From Lyophyllum atratum (Eukaryota > Basidiomycota > Agaricomycetes > Agaricales > Lyophyllaceae), in the NCBI GenBank assembly GCA_014905825.1, contig JACGCN010000007.1, forward strand, positions 558,001-622,000: a stretch of DNA of 64,000 nt, in the 5' to 3' direction. The translations under genes and the position numbers were made by a program. A model generated the notes under the pieces. The model worked only from the letters and a program-made list of their open reading frames with translations, was not told the DNA's origin and ran no database searches. This document shows positions 30,133-45,931 of the stretch, in pieces (positions within the stretch are counted from its first letter, which is position 1; every line of letters begins with the position of its first letter).

Positions 30133-31194
30133 GACCTTGGAACTGGCGTTCCGCGTGTGTCGCTAAGCCCGTCAATTGGTTGACCGGCGTCTTGCCAAGT
30201 GGGTTTGCATCATGTTCTTGTTCATTTTGGCTTTACGAATACAATCGATGTCTTAGATACCTTTCAATAGATGGAGGTACCCGTTTCTTCACCGCTGCGT
30301 CTGAAAACGGGGACGGACACGTCCGCGCTACCCGGTGATCACCGAATTCAAACACGTAAAGCGTTCGCAGAGACATTTCGCCGAACAAATTATGCTTAAC
30401 GACGCAAGGTTTGGCCAATGGCGCCACCCACGGGGCACACCGAAATTGCTCGCGGTGGCTATATGTCGTTTCATCAAGGTTTGATAGACTTGAGCTTCCA
30501 GGAGCTTCCCCACCGTAATCCAGCAGTAATACCTTTCCAATCTACGACCCTGCTCGACCACTTGTCGGAGAAACTCGCTGCCGTAAATGGTGGCAGTTCG
30601 CTGATGCGCCGAGACTTACGGGACTGGCTATCAATCCTTGGTGGTTGTGACTGCTCCATGACGGTATATGAGAGAAATGCGGGGGAATGTCGGAGGCGCA
30701 TGCGTCCATTTTTGGTAGAGTGATGTGTTTGATGATGGCTCTTGACGCATTCAACGTGAGATTCTAGATCGGGTAGGGACCAAGCATTGGAAATTTACCC
30801 CATATTCGAGTGTGGAGAAACCTCGTCGAAATTGACATCAAGCAACGTCGTATTTCCGGAGCTGGTGAAGAGGACACATTCCGCAAAGGTCAGTAACAAG
30901 GAGAACTCGAGTGTTGGTGAGGTATGAGATGGTGAAGCGCTAGATGATGACCCAGGAGAGATGGACACTGCAATCCTGTAAGTAAGTTTATAACAGAAGA
31001 TCTATAGAACTGGCTTCCATCAACCCGTCTATTCCAGGCAAAAGAAATAGGAGCAAATAGCTGGAAAAGGAAAGCTTCCGGGCGGTACACGCGAAATGGT
31101 GATCGCCTTCCAGGCGGTGTACCTCTGGAGAAATTCGCCAAGTCCCGGTCATCTGAACACACTCCATGTCGTTGCCAGTCTAACCCCACTAATG
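30133..31194. other. Intergenic, no gene recognised
   Basis: Short open stretches occur on both strands (for example 30418-30723) but none resembles a known family or joins into a longer frame. The right part is 5' flank of the sugar transporter. Confidence 0.4.
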
Positions 31195-31203
31195 ATATAA
31201 AAA
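31195..31203 (+). promoter_or_regulatory. TATA-like box of the sugar transporter
   Basis: An A/T-rich ATATAAAAA stretch stands about 65-73 bp upstream of the ATG at 31268, followed by a pyrimidine-rich leader. Position and sequence fit a core promoter of a strongly expressed fungal gene. Confidence 0.6.
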
Positions 31204-31267
31204 CCCGAGACTTCTCGGCTGAGCTTCTTAACCATTCCCACCCACTCCTCTAGTACTCAGCCTTACC

Positions 31268-33375
31268 ATGGGTGGAGGCGCTGCTGCATCGACTGGCATT
31301 CAGGCAGCCTACGGGCATCTTTTGGATCCCAACAGGAAATGGTACAATAACAGACGGTATGTCCTTTGCGAACCCCTCTTCTTGTAAATTTCTTGACCGT
31401 CAAATCTTTGTAGAATCATCACCCTCAATGCATGGATCGTCTTGCTGTTAGTACCCCTTTACTTACCCCGACCCCCCCCCTTTTTTTTCCCCGTGTTTGA
31501 CTCCTCATCGCCTCCAGACTCATCACTTCGTCCACCAACGGTTACGATGGAAGTATGATGAACGGTCTGCAAAGTTTGACCCAGTGGAACAGCTATTTCA
31601 ACACTCCTACTGGCAGTAAGCTCGGTCTGCTTAATGCAATACAAGTACGTGTTCTTCGTCTGCTATAACGTCTTGGGAGGCTTACGACACGCTTTAGAAC
31701 ATTGGCGCGCTCGCGGCCTACCCTTTTGCCCCCTACCTCTCTGACGGTCTTGGACGCCGACCCACTATCTTCATTGGTGCCACTATTATGTGTATCGCAA
31801 CCGCTGTCCAGACTGCCTCTCAATCCGTGGGCATGTTTATTGGTGCTCGCTTCCTAATCGGTTTCGGTCTCACTTTCGCCGGTTAGCATTCCCTGCCTCG
31901 CCTTTTTCATTTCTTAGATCACTAAAAAATAATTGACAGCGAACGCCGCCCCGATGTTGGTCACCGAAATTGCCTATCCCACACATCGTGCACCCCTGAC
32001 CTCGACGTACAACTCCCTCTGGTACTCTGGAGCTATTGTGTAAGATTGCTACAAGCCCTTTCCGACAACGGTGTCCTCATTGTTAATAACCAGTGCTGCC
32101 TGGACAACTTTCGGTACCTTCAAGATACAGAGCACCTGGGCATGGCGTGTTCCCTCCGCCCTTCAAGCCCTGCCTTCCGTTCTCCAGGTTGCCATGATCT
32201 GGTTCTGCCCTGAATCTCCGCGTTGGTTGATCAGCAAAGGCAGGGAGCCTGAAGCACTGAAGACACTGGCATACTACCACGCCGATGGCAACCAGTAAGA
32301 GCCCTGTTTGATTTTTTCTCTGCATTTCCTTAGTATTTATTGATTAGGGAGGACCCTCTTGTTCGTTACGAGTACGAAGAAATCAGGGCCGCCATTGAGT
32401 TTGACCGCACTGTGGCCGCGAACATTGGCTGGAAGGCTTTCATCTCCACTGCCGGCAACAGGAAGCGTATAAGGATCATCGTCGCTATTGCTTTCTTCTC
32501 GCAGTGGTCAGGAAACGGTCTGGTTTCGTACTACCTCAACAAGGTCTTTAACGGTATTGGCATCACCAACCCTACCACTCAGCTCCTCATCAACGGTATC
32601 TTGCAAATTTGGAACTTGTTCTGGGCCTTGGCAGCTTCTGCAATGGTGGATAAGATTGGTCGTCGTGTCCTCTTCATTACCTCTACTGTCGGCATGATCA
32701 TCTTCTTCACTCTGCAAACCGCCTGCTCCGCTGTGTTCCAGAACAACCAATCTCCGGCAGCTGCCCACGCTGTTATTGCGTTCATCTTCCTCTTCTACGC
32801 TTCTTACGAGTGCGTCCCCTATTGTTCACAAGTTCCATGACCCTGTTAACGCTACCCTTCTAGTATCGCGTTCACGCCCCTCATCGTTTCGTATACTTTA
32901 GAGATTCTCCCCTACCAACTACGCGCGAAGGGCTTCAACATCTTCAACTTCGCCATCTCGTTGTCCCTGATCTTCAACCAATACGTCAACCCTGTTGCCC
33001 TCGGTATGTTTAACTTCATCTCCACCAGCATCTTTCTTACACCCTTCATATCAGATGCAATCAAGTGGAAATATTATGTTGTCTACTGCTGCTGGCTGTG
33101 CGTCGAACTTGTGTTCGTGTACTTCTGTAAGTCGTCACACCCCGAGTCACTACCTCCCCTTTCCACGTACTCATAAATTTCGCCTAGTCATCATCGAGAC
33201 CAAGAACCGCACGCTCGAGGAAACCGCCGCTCTCTTCGATGGCGACCAGGCCTTGGAGCAGATCTCCGGTGTCGCCGCCCACCAAGCTGGTGTCACCCAC
33301 GATGTCGTCAGGGACGAGAAAAGCTCCGGCACCGGCTCGTTCCACGAGCAAGCACCTCAGCTGGAGAAGGACTGA
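31268..33375 (+). CDS. MFS sugar transporter (hexose/lactose-permease type)
   Basis: Ten exons fit in frame: 31268-31356, 31414-31446, 31518-31644, 31698-31881, 31940-32039, 32094-32294, 32348-32809, 32864-33003, 33055-33126 and 33188-33375, giving 531 residues, normal for the family. Sugar-porter marks are NGYDGSMMN in helix 1, the loop YLSDGLGRRPTIFIG, PESPRWLISKGR after helix 6, DKIGRRV after helix 8 and the C-terminal ETKNRTLEE. Twelve membrane helices can be placed. The cytoplasmic tail is charged and ends with LEKD. It is a plasma-membrane importer of hexoses or disaccharides, probably proton-coupled; the substrate cannot be fixed from sequence. The intron 31447-31517 has an unusually long C then T tract. 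Confidence 0.95.
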
Positions 33376-36799
<3,424 letters not shown>

Positions 36800-37347
36800 T
36801 CCGTCTGCAATCACAGGTGCCTCTGGCGCTTTCGTGTAGGGGTCTTGGTGGGTGCCTGGGGGGCTGGGATGGCTCTTCTCACCACCGGTGGGCTACGTGA
36901 AAAAAAAACGGAGTAGACGGCCGGGGCACGAACGGGCAGAGGATGGATGAGTGGCGGGGTGGGCAGAGATGACCTGCACTAGCAGTGTCCGGCGGTGAGG
37001 AGGTCGGGTGAGACGGTGAGCAGGGCTTTGAGAATATCGATGGTGGTGGGCAGTGTACTAGATAACGTCTTGTTGATCCCTTCCCAAGTCCAAAACCGGC
37101 AAACATCGGAGCGTGGGAACTCTTTTTTCGCGCCACTTCTTGCGAAGTTTTTCTAGATAGGACGTGTACAGTTTTTCTCTAGCAGTGGACATACAGGCTA
37201 TCTTGTGGTAGATATAGTAGCAATAAAAGTGTGAGTAGCAGATCAGGTCAGGGGCAAGTGCAGATATATGTGAGGTTGCACGGGCGGTTCAAATGCTGCG
37301 ATGCTCATATGCTGAACACCATGTAGTTCATGCGACGCGCTCACAGC
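36800..37347. other. 5' flank of the PP1 gene
   Basis: Between the PP1 start and the stop of the next minus-strand gene. No coding signal; expected to contain the PP1 promoter and the 3' UTR of the PH-domain gene. Confidence 0.45.
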
Positions 37348-40300
37348 TCAGTGACTAGCTGTAACATTCCCCCCACCAGCTGTTCCAAGCCTGGCCTCAC
37401 CCGCCTCAGGCTGCACAACAGTAACAGTATCCGTCACAGGCCTCCGATTCCTCCTCCTCCTCCTCCTCGGGAACAACGGGCCCTTAGGCATAAGCCTCTC
37501 ATCCAAATCCAGCGCAACATTCGCCGACGCCTGCAGTGCCTACCCAAACCCAAAACCATTAGCACCCGCTTCTCCATCTTCAAAACCAAGATCACCCAAG
37601 CGAGAAGGACCCACCTCAATCCACTTAACCACATCCCCCACATCCCTCGCCTGCAACAAAAACTGCTCCCCCTCCACCCTCACCCGAATCACATTCTTCC
37701 TCTTCACATAATCGTTCCCCAGCCCGCTCTCCGCATTCTGCATCGTATACGCCCGGATCAGGTCCTTAGGGTCCGGGTCCATTGGCTGTTCCTCTCTTGA
37801 CGCAGTCCTTGGTGCCTGGCTCACCGACGACGACGAGGGCGAAGGGCCCGAGAAGTTCGACGAATCCGACACGGACAGCGCCGACCCAGACCCAGAGCTC
37901 GGGATATTAAGCGACGGCCTAGGCGACCGAGGCCTAGGCTGCGCCCCCGCCGCCTCACTACTCGAGCGCCCATGCCCATGCCCCTTCGACGGCCTCAGCA
38001 GCACGGCCAAGTTAAGCCTCGAGCGCGTCGCGGGCGGGTTCGGCTGTGGCTGGGCTCGCGAGGGTGGTGGTGGCTGCCCAGGGACATACGGGTGCTCCCC
38101 GCTGAGGTGCGGCTGCGTCCTCGCGGGCGTAACAGGCGTCACCGGCGTCGAAGGCCTCACCACAAGCTCCGTCTGCCCCTCCCCCTCCCCCTCCCCCCCA
38201 TCTCCCTCCCCCACCTTCCTTACCCTCCCGCCCCCCTCCCCTCCCACTCCTCCTCCCACTCCCCTTCCCACGCCCACGCCCACCCCCGCACCCACCCCAC
38301 CCCCAACAGACACGGCACTAACATCCCCCACCCCCACCTTCCTCTCCCACCACTCCCCCAACGCCCCCACCCCCCCACCCCTCGCGGGGGGACACCGATA
38401 CACCTTCAACGCCGTCCCCTCCACCACACACATCACCCTTCTCCACTTGCGATCCCTCGCCTGCACCCCCGCCGCCGCAAACTCCATCTTCCGGGGCACG
38501 ATCCCGCGCATGTAGATCCCGTTGGTGTACGGCGGGAGGCGTTCCCGGCCCTCGTCGTCCCGGGGCTCGATGGATATGGACGCGGCCATGGGGTGCATGA
38601 ATGGGTGCTGCCCTGGTGCCAAGGGGAGGAAGGAGGGGTAGGGGTAGGGAGGCGGAGGGGAGGTGGATGAGACGAAGGTGGGCATGGAGCGCCGGCGCCG
38701 GAGGGGGTGTGGGGGGGCGGTGTCGTATGGCGGGGCTTTGCTCGTGCGTTTGTGCGTTGCGACGGGTGTGGCCCCGTCCATCGGGGACACACCACCCGCC
38801 TCGTCCCCATCCGTGGCTTTAAGCACATCCGTGTCTTTGTCTTTGTGCTCCACAACAGTCGTATCCCCGAGATCCTTGCTCGTGTCCTTCTCCCTCTCCC
38901 CCTCCCATTCCCGCAGCGCATGACCACCAATGGCCTTGCTCACCCTCCCACCCCTCCGCCACCTCCTCTCCTCCTCCTCCGCCACCTCCTCCCCACCACG
39001 CACCATCATCTCCACCCTCTCCCTCGTCTCCACCGTCCTTATATCGATCAAACTCCTCGAGGCACGTTTATACATCCCCGGCCTCGTGGGCGCCTCCCCC
39101 CCGCCACGCAACAAGGCATCTTCGGGCCTCGGCGTGCGCAATGCTGCACCCACCCGGTGCAAACTGTCCGTGCGGCGCGACAGCCCCGCCACGCGTGTCG
39201 AGCGCGCAGAGAAGTAGTCCCCGTACGGCGCGCCGGACGTCGGCGTCTTCGTTGTCTCCCCTCCATCCTCCTCATCCTGCCTCGCCTTCCCCTTCCCCTT
39301 CCCTTTAAGATCCCCAGGAGGCGGATGCTCCAGGAACGACAAGTCCATCCTACTTGTGTCCACCCCCGGCAGCTCCTTATACTCCTCCCTTGACCGATCC
39401 CGATCCCGCCCAGAGATAGAAGCAGAGTGCGGATCCAGACTCATCACGCTGCTGCTGCTAAAGCTCGGTCTGTGCCTGTCCTCGTCGGCATCCGACTCCC
39501 CAAGCTCAAAGACATGGCTGAGCGCGCTTCCACTGCGCTCCATATCGTCCGTGTCGTCCATATCATCCTCATCTCCCTCTCCCTCCCCCTCCTCCCCCTC
39601 CCCTTCCCCCTCCTCATCATGCTCCCTCCGACGTATCCCATCATGCGGAAGCTCCGGCATACTCCTCAACCCCGTCCCTACCCTAGCAGAGGAAGAAGAG
39701 TTGGAAGAAGGGGGCAGGGTAGGCAGGTTAAGCAGGGGCAACGGCGGCGGGCGCAGTATAACGCTCGGGGAGAGCCTTGCCGCCGCCCCCCCGCCTGTAC
39801 TCGTGCCTTCGTATATCGTCAGGCTGAAGCGGTGCGAGTGCGGGGGGAGGGTGAGGCGCGGGGCTGTGTCGCGGCGTGTCGAGGGTGGGGCGTGGGGTCT
39901 CGTGTTGAAGTTAGAGTTAGAGTGGGAGGTGGGAGGGGCGGGGGCGGTGGTGGGGGGTGGGACGGCTGATTCGGAGGCGGGGCGGTGGGAGAGGGCTGGG
40001 GCTAGGACGGGAGCCTGCCGAGTCTGTGCATGCACGCCTAGTGTCGGTGTGTGCGTGTGCGCGTGCGTGTGCGTGTGCGACTTGGGGGGCGGCACAGGCG
40101 GTGGCTGCTCTGATCGCGTGGCGGGGCCATCGAATACGTTAGAATGCGGGGTAGGCGGGTCGTGCAGGCGCGAACGGGACGCCCTGCGTGTGAAGATGCG
40201 TGCAGGGGATAACCCCGTCCCTGAAGTGTCGACATTCGGCTTGGCTTGCTTCCCTCCTCCACCAGAAGACGAACGTGGTCTCTCACCATGCGACGGTAAT

Positions 40301-41296
40301 GGCGGAGATGATGTTGCATGGGATGTGTGCGCGGGGGAGGCAGAGGAAGAGGACTCGGGCGCGTCGGAGATGACTATGGAGGGGGTCGTCCTGTGTTTCG
40401 TGGGCAGTGCGGGTGCGGGCGCGGGTGTGGGATTAGTTGTAGTTTGGGAATTAGAATGTTTTCCACTATCGTTATTGTTCCACACCGAGGACGAGTCCTC
40501 CCCGTCGCCCGACCCAGGAAAGAAAGGCTCCACCGTCCCTGACGTGTCCACGTTCGGCTTGGCTTGCTTCCCTCCACCAGAAGACGAATGTGGCCTGTCG
40601 CCCTGCGACGGTAATGACGGAGGGTGGGAGGCAGAGGAGGAGGAGGAGGACTCGGGCGCGTCGGAGATGACTATGGAGGGGGTTGTCCTGTGTTTCGTGG
40701 GCGGTGCAGGCGCGGGTGTGGGTGTGGGTGTGGGATTAGTCGTACTTTGGGAATTAGAATGTTTTCCACTATCGTTATTATGCCACCCTAAGGACGCCTC
40801 CGTCCCTCTAGGGAGCCCATCAATGCTCGGGCCCCGAGAATCCCGAGTAGCAGGCGGGGGTAGACCACCCGCAGACGCAGACGCCGTGCCCTGGTCCGCC
40901 CCACCCATGCTCCTTCTAAACTCGCTGCCAGAAGGCGAGCCCGACTGCTCCGAGTCCTCCCCGTCGCCCGATCCCGGAACGAACGGCTCCACCAGCATAT
41001 TGCCCATAGAGAGCATGGGGTGGGACATGTACGGCTTCACCCCGGGGCCGTCGAGGGAGCGTGTGTGGGCGGGGTACGGGCCGTGGGGGTCGCGGTCATC
41101 CTTGAGCGAGTGTTTGCGGCTGGAGAGGCGGAGGCGGCCCTTGAAGTTGGTCACTCGCTGCAGGATCCTGCTCGCGCGGGACTATGGTGGAGGCCGTCAA
41201 GGAATGAGCATCACGAGGAGGGGGAGGGGTGTGACTTACGGGTGGATTGGGCGGGCGGATCTGCATGACGGACTGGGAGCGCGGGTAGTGGTCCAT
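37348..41296 (-). CDS. Large low-complexity protein with a split PH domain
   Basis: Three exons, 41296-41240, 41157-37615 and 37539-37348, give 1263 residues; the start [12 protein letters not shown] has a good ATG context. The N-terminal two thirds are Ser/Pro/Thr-rich with a roughly 100-residue tandem duplication. The C-terminal third holds a PH-like fold in two halves: [32 protein letters not shown], shown in part here as [19 protein letters not shown], and later [19 protein letters not shown] with [16 protein letters not shown]. They are parted by about 170 residues rich in Gly, Val, Ser and Pro. After it comes a basic RRRRRRNRR patch. Split-PH proteins of this type are common in basidiomycetes and presumably bind membranes or phosphoinositides; no function is known to me. 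C-rich stretches on the plus strand come from this coding sequence. Confidence 0.85.
40049..40081 (-). repeat. GT-rich microsatellite inside the PH-domain gene
   Basis: A run of alternating G/T and C/T dinucleotides on the plus strand codes on the minus strand for alternating His and Thr/Ala residues. It is likely length-variable. Confidence 0.7.
40200..40790 (-). repeat. About 300-bp coding tandem duplication
   Basis: Two neighbouring units within the PH-domain gene share long identical stretches, for example around 40352 and 40649, and around 40235 and 40553. Offsets of 297 and 318 bp show in-frame indels between units. Each encodes a block running from GKHSNSQ through [19 protein letters not shown] to [13 protein letters not shown] shorter third relic of the start (PGSGDGEDS) lies at about 40950. 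Confidence 0.85.
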
Positions 41297-41813
41297 GGTT
41301 GCAATGGGCTGGACGAGACCAGGTGGCATGGAATGGTGGCGGGCAGGTGGATGCACATATAAGGTTGAATCACGATCAGATCAGACAGCGAAGCGCCGTG
41401 CACGGGAGGCTGCGGTTTGAAGTAGGCAGATATCAACAGTTAATTCGAGGCAGTGCGGCTGCCAAGGGATACTCGTGTACAATGGGCGATGAGGAAAAGT
41501 CGGGACAGATAGTTTACCAAGTGTGTGTATACAATTACAATGGCTCGGCACCATTCGGCGAAGAATAGACCCGCCTCTCCCATCACCCACCCCATCCCTG
41601 CGTCATTACATACCAGCCTCATGCTTGCTATCCATTAATAAACCACTGCGCCTGCACCAGCGGCACCTCTGGGAACTCGTTTCATCATATTTTTTCTCGA
41701 CAGTGACGTCAGTTTAGTCGGACAAATTCGAAATTGACGTTGTGCCTCGCGGTGGACGCAGTGCATTGTAATTAACTCTATTGCTGCGCATCGGCAGGCG
41801 CGCGCATTCATTC
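41297..41813. other. 5' flank of the PH-domain gene
   Basis: About 0.5 kb between two minus-strand genes. No coding signal; should hold the promoter of the PH-domain gene and the 3' UTR of the DUF1769 gene. Confidence 0.45.
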
Positions 41814-43092
41814 TCAATCCACGTCTCCTCCAGCCTCCTTCCCTTCCTCACGCGCACCCCCCTCCTCATCCTCCTCATCCTTAACCATCTCAATCGCCAC
41901 ACACCAAAACACCGCACCCCACGGGCCCTCCCCCTCCCCTCCCCCTTCCCTCTCCTTCTTCCTTTCACAGCACATAAACCGCACAGGCTGCCCATCCCAA
42001 TACTTGACCAGATCAAACGATATCCCACCCGGCAGCCGCAGCGACAGCGTCGGGGTAAACTCTATAAACCCATAGCAGAAGTCCGTCGTAATCACGTCCT
42101 GCAAGGAATCAAGATAAGATAACCGCGGTGAGCACCAAGACTCAGGAGAGAGACGTACCTCCGGCCCAAAGGTGATCTTCTTCCGATTCTCACTGCTACT
42201 GAAATACGCCCTCCGCGCCGCCGCGTCCTCCAGCCCCAGGCCCTCCCGCTCCGCCCCACCCCCATTCCCCGACCCATGCGAGCTAGACCGCTCCCCCGCA
42301 AGGTGCAGCTGCGACGTATCGTCTTCTATAGATTCGCGCGGGGGGAAGGGTTCTTCCTTGCGTTCTCCCTTCTGTCCTCGATCCTGCGGGAGGCGCTGGT
42401 GCTTAAAATGCGGCATAGTCGAGATGAGGGGGGATAGAGCCCATGGCTTCGTCGGGGATGTGAGGTCGTGCTCGAGCGTCGGGTCCATATAGCTTTACCA
42501 TACCATTAGGAGATTATTATTACGGTATGTAGAAGGCGGGTATATGCGCGGGGGGGACTTACTGCATGAATTTAAGGGCTGCACCGGATCCCCAAGGGAG
42601 ATGCAGAGGCCTATCGAATGTATTCCCAAACAAGATATCGTCCGCCGATATGGGGTGCAAGAACCGGCCTATCCCCCAGAAATCAAAACATCAGCACCCA
42701 TACTCAACACTACTCAACCCACCCCAAGTACCGGGCGAGGGGGGGGCGAGGAGTCCGGTAGCAGAGAGAGGCGAACACCTCCCCCAAATAAAGAAAAGGA
42801 AAAAGAACGGAAACCCACCTCGAACCTGAATACTCCACGTAACCCCCCTCCTCTCCTCCCTCTCAAAATACTCCTTCTCACTCTCCCTCTCCCTCTCCTT
42901 CCCCCCCTCCCCATCGCCGTGGCGCCGGGGGAGCCCCTTAATATACGCGACGACCTCCCCCTCGAAGCGGTCGGACGAGAGCTTGTAGGGCTGCGCGGTG
43001 TTGACGACGGGGGTGATGTCGTGGAGGTGGGTGAGGGAGGGGCCGGCGGAGACGCGGAGGTGCGTTCCGGTTGGGGTGGGGGTGGTGGACAT
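41814..43092 (-). CDS. DUF1769 (UPF0590) family protein
   Basis: Four exons, 43092-42819, 42668-42563, 42492-42159 and 42098-41814, give 332 residues. Family marks are REERRGVTWSIQVRGRFL, DDILFGNTFDRPL, ALKFMHYMDPTLEHDL and KPWALSPLISTMP. A Ser/Gly-rich insert around residues 165-205 and an acidic Glu/Gly-rich C-terminus are peculiar to this copy. DUF1769 proteins occur across fungi; no reaction is established. The intron at 42160-42099 falls before ITTDFCYGFIEF, which restores the family alignment. Confidence 0.88.
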
Positions 43093-43914
43093 TAGTGGGT
43101 GGGGTGTGGGGTTGGTGGGTGGTGGTAATGGTTTGGGTTGGTGGGTTGATTTGGCGGTGATGAATGGAGTTGGTGTTGGGCGGGATGGGGATTGGGATTT
43201 GGGTTGGGATGGATGTCACGATCGCTGGGTGGTATGCGGGGTTGAGGTTAATGGCACGGGTCCAAAATCACCGTGGCAGGTGGCAGGTTGTACTCTACAG
43301 GATGTCCGGATGTCGCCAGACAGAACGACGGATACGGTGATCCAACTTCCTCAATCGTCCTGTCGTCGTCGATACGTCAGAATTTGGTTATCGTCCAAGA
43401 ATAGCGCGTATGGGAAATATGGATCGAGCAATAAAAATAGATTTTCTGGATTTGCGGAATGCCATGGGAGTCATCGTGGTCATGGGGTTGGGGGAAGGAT
43501 CCAGGGAATGGAAGGAAGGAAGGTGCTGATCATGACGTCGTGGCACCCCCGCAAACCAAAGCGGAACCAGATTTTCGCAGGCCGGGGACTGCCGTGGGAT
43601 CGGCGGCGCGCGGCGCCCTGATCGACACTCCCGCGTTTGAGGTTCTCTCATCCACGCAGCGGCACGCTTGAATGCTACTAGTACTTACAGATTCTTCTTG
43701 ATAAATAGTGATTGCTACGAAAACCCACACGAGATACTTAGCCTAAAAATTGCCTGACGACATCTCGATCACTCCGTGCGCGAGCATAGACCAACTTGTT
43801 CTCATTCTGTGATCCTCGAGAATTACATATGTAAATTATTTACATCTCATGTTTGGTGCATCAAAAAGGCGTCCTCCAACTTGAAGTCCATCACCATCGC
43901 AAGTCCTCGTAGAA
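43093..43914. other. Intergenic, no gene recognised
   Basis: 5' flank of the DUF1769 gene. G/T-rich at 43093-43230, then ordinary sequence without a supported reading frame. Confidence 0.4.
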
Positions 43915-44314
43915 TCAGTTCTTATCCCCAGCGTTCAAGTAGCACCCGAAGTTGAATATGTCCAACTCAGGAAATGCCCGCGCGGATGCAATCATCGTGA
44001 CCTCTCCGATTACCCCGTCAAAAATTAGAGTACCGCGCACATGGAGAGTCCTGACGCGTGGTGCGACCAGATTTCCACGCGTCGTCCGTGCTAGTGAACA
44101 ATGGAAGATGGAGGACATCGATCCGCAAGGTTATGTTGGAGAGATGCATGCATAATTTGACCAGATGGAGGAGTCCGGGAGAGTGGGGTCGCCGTGCAGG
44201 ATGCTCGTGCAGCTGCATCTCACGAATTTTAAGCCATGGATTCAAGGCTTGTTTTGAGCGGATACTAGCCCGAGCTGAGTGCGAGGGGTCGCACTCTGGT
44301 TGGCGCATCGTCAA
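43915..44314 (-). pseudogene. Relic of an LRR/F-box-type protein C-terminus
   Basis: Two overlapping minus-strand frames look like consecutive parts of one Leu-rich C-terminal domain. The first (44314 to about 44090) includes LLHLVKLCMHLSNITLRIDVLHLPL. The second (about 44090-43915) includes VRTLHVRGTLIFDG and FPELDIFNFGCYLNAG. They lie in different frames with no good intron between, so a frameshift is likely. No F-box is found upstream. Confidence 0.45.
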
Positions 44315-45931
44315 GATTACAGCACGGCGATTGAAGCTTCTAGAAATAGATTATATTCTGGTATATCTATTCAATGGTGATTAGCAGTCCTTGTCCAGGC
44401 AAAAAATTATTGGGACATAGGGAAAATGGGGCATTTTTCATCAGAGTCGACCATTACAGACTCGGAGAATGCAATACTGAAATAGCGGCGAGAAAGCGAT
44501 ACGTCACTGCACACCCGTTATCCAGGGTGATTCGAGTATCGCGAAGGCAGCTCCGTGTTAAGAACAGGAAGGAAGAAAAATCCATTCGAGAGGGAGGATC
44601 GCACCCATATAACACGCGGCTGTAGCTCGTTAAACTTCCAAAAGGGTTTCATTTTTCGATATGTGCCTTGGATTTTGTCCAGGCACCTCGTAACGTCGCG
44701 TCCTTCGGACAATGCGAGCACATAGAAAGCGACATCAGGCACGAGATGATAGGGATCTTTCGTCCTTGTGCGGTTGACTTGGTTGAACGAGGAAGGATAG
44801 ACCAATGGATTCACAGTGATGCCCAAGATGGGAGGCGGCGGTAGGATTGCCTGAACCCGAGTCGAAAAGTGGATCAAACAGATATTATGTGAGCGGGGCC
44901 CGTCAGGCGAAAAGCTCACCCACTGAGAAAAGGGCTCACGTGGCGAAAGAATAAGCCCTTTTCTACAAATTCTAGATTTGACTGAGGTGAACCTGAAGAG
45001 GCCTAAGCGGATGACTGTCGTGAGGTCATACACCGTCCTCATCGGTGTGCGAGTTGGCCACAGGAAGATGCTAAAGCAAGGGCAGTAAGTTGTAGGGCAG
45101 CTCAAATCGCCTAGTGGTTTATGGAGTCGAGGTCCAAGAGTTCTGACGTGCTGGGTCCTACAGATAGTTGAAGCAAGAGAAAATCGATGAAACCTTAGCC
45201 ATGATAGCTATCTGGTCTCGGTCTAGTGGTAAGCAAGCGAGTAGAGGCGAGAAAGGAAGCATCATGATCATAATGCGATGCGTAGTAGAAGCCCAATATT
45301 AAAGGTGTGCACGACTTCACCTTCTATAGGAAAAATGGAGAGGAGACAATCAACTGCTGTGGCCGGGCGCTGATCAAGACACACGAACCTGCTTTCTTAC
45401 ATTAGCGTCCAGGCTTCGATTATACGAATTTGGTCATTTTCGTTGACCAAGGCGGTGCAGGAGCACAGAAAGTAGCCACTCCATTGGTTCTTTGGGAGTG
45501 TGAGTCACAATAACGGGTGAGCGGTAAGCGGTAAGCGTTAAGGCTGCGAGATACATCCATGTTCTGACGACGCGTGAGACGAGATCTGAGAGACTCGGTG
45601 GGTGAGAATATGCTTGACGAGGCATCAGACGCCAGACGCCGATTGAGCGCCCGATTATCGATGATCGTGGAGAGCCGATAAGACTTTCAGAAGCTGTTCA
45701 TAAACGGCACAGGACCTCGCCGAGGTAAGTGTCTATCAGTATACGCAGGAGGCGCCCAAAAACTCGGAGACTGCCAGTTCGCGGGAGAAGTTGGAAGATA
45801 TTCGCTTTTCATCGACCCTGACTCCGCTCCGACGGAGGTTGAATTGAGGTTAGTATGATGGATTTTAGAAGTTTAGCACCATTGGAGCACAGCCGAATGT
45901 CGTTGTATTCCCAACTCTCAGCTGCTCCCCC
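44315..45931. other. Intergenic, no firm gene
   Basis: A 195-codon open stretch on the minus strand (44518-45105) has no recognisable domain and no supporting splice structure, so it is left uncalled. The rest shows nothing. Confidence 0.4.

Noticed and set aside
39356..41362. A 668-codon open frame on the plus strand
   Set aside because: It is the exact antisense of the PH-domain gene. Its composition (runs of Ser, Gly, Glu and Cys) is explained by the biased minus-strand code, and it has no domain or splice context.
44518..45105. A 195-codon minus-strand frame
   Set aside because: Open but unrecognisable. Nothing in sequence or context supports it beyond its length.
45205..45280. tRNA-like start (GGTCTCGGTCTAGTGGTAAG)
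   Set aside because: A D-arm-like stretch is present, but no B-box (GGTTCGA-like) or closing acceptor stem follows.
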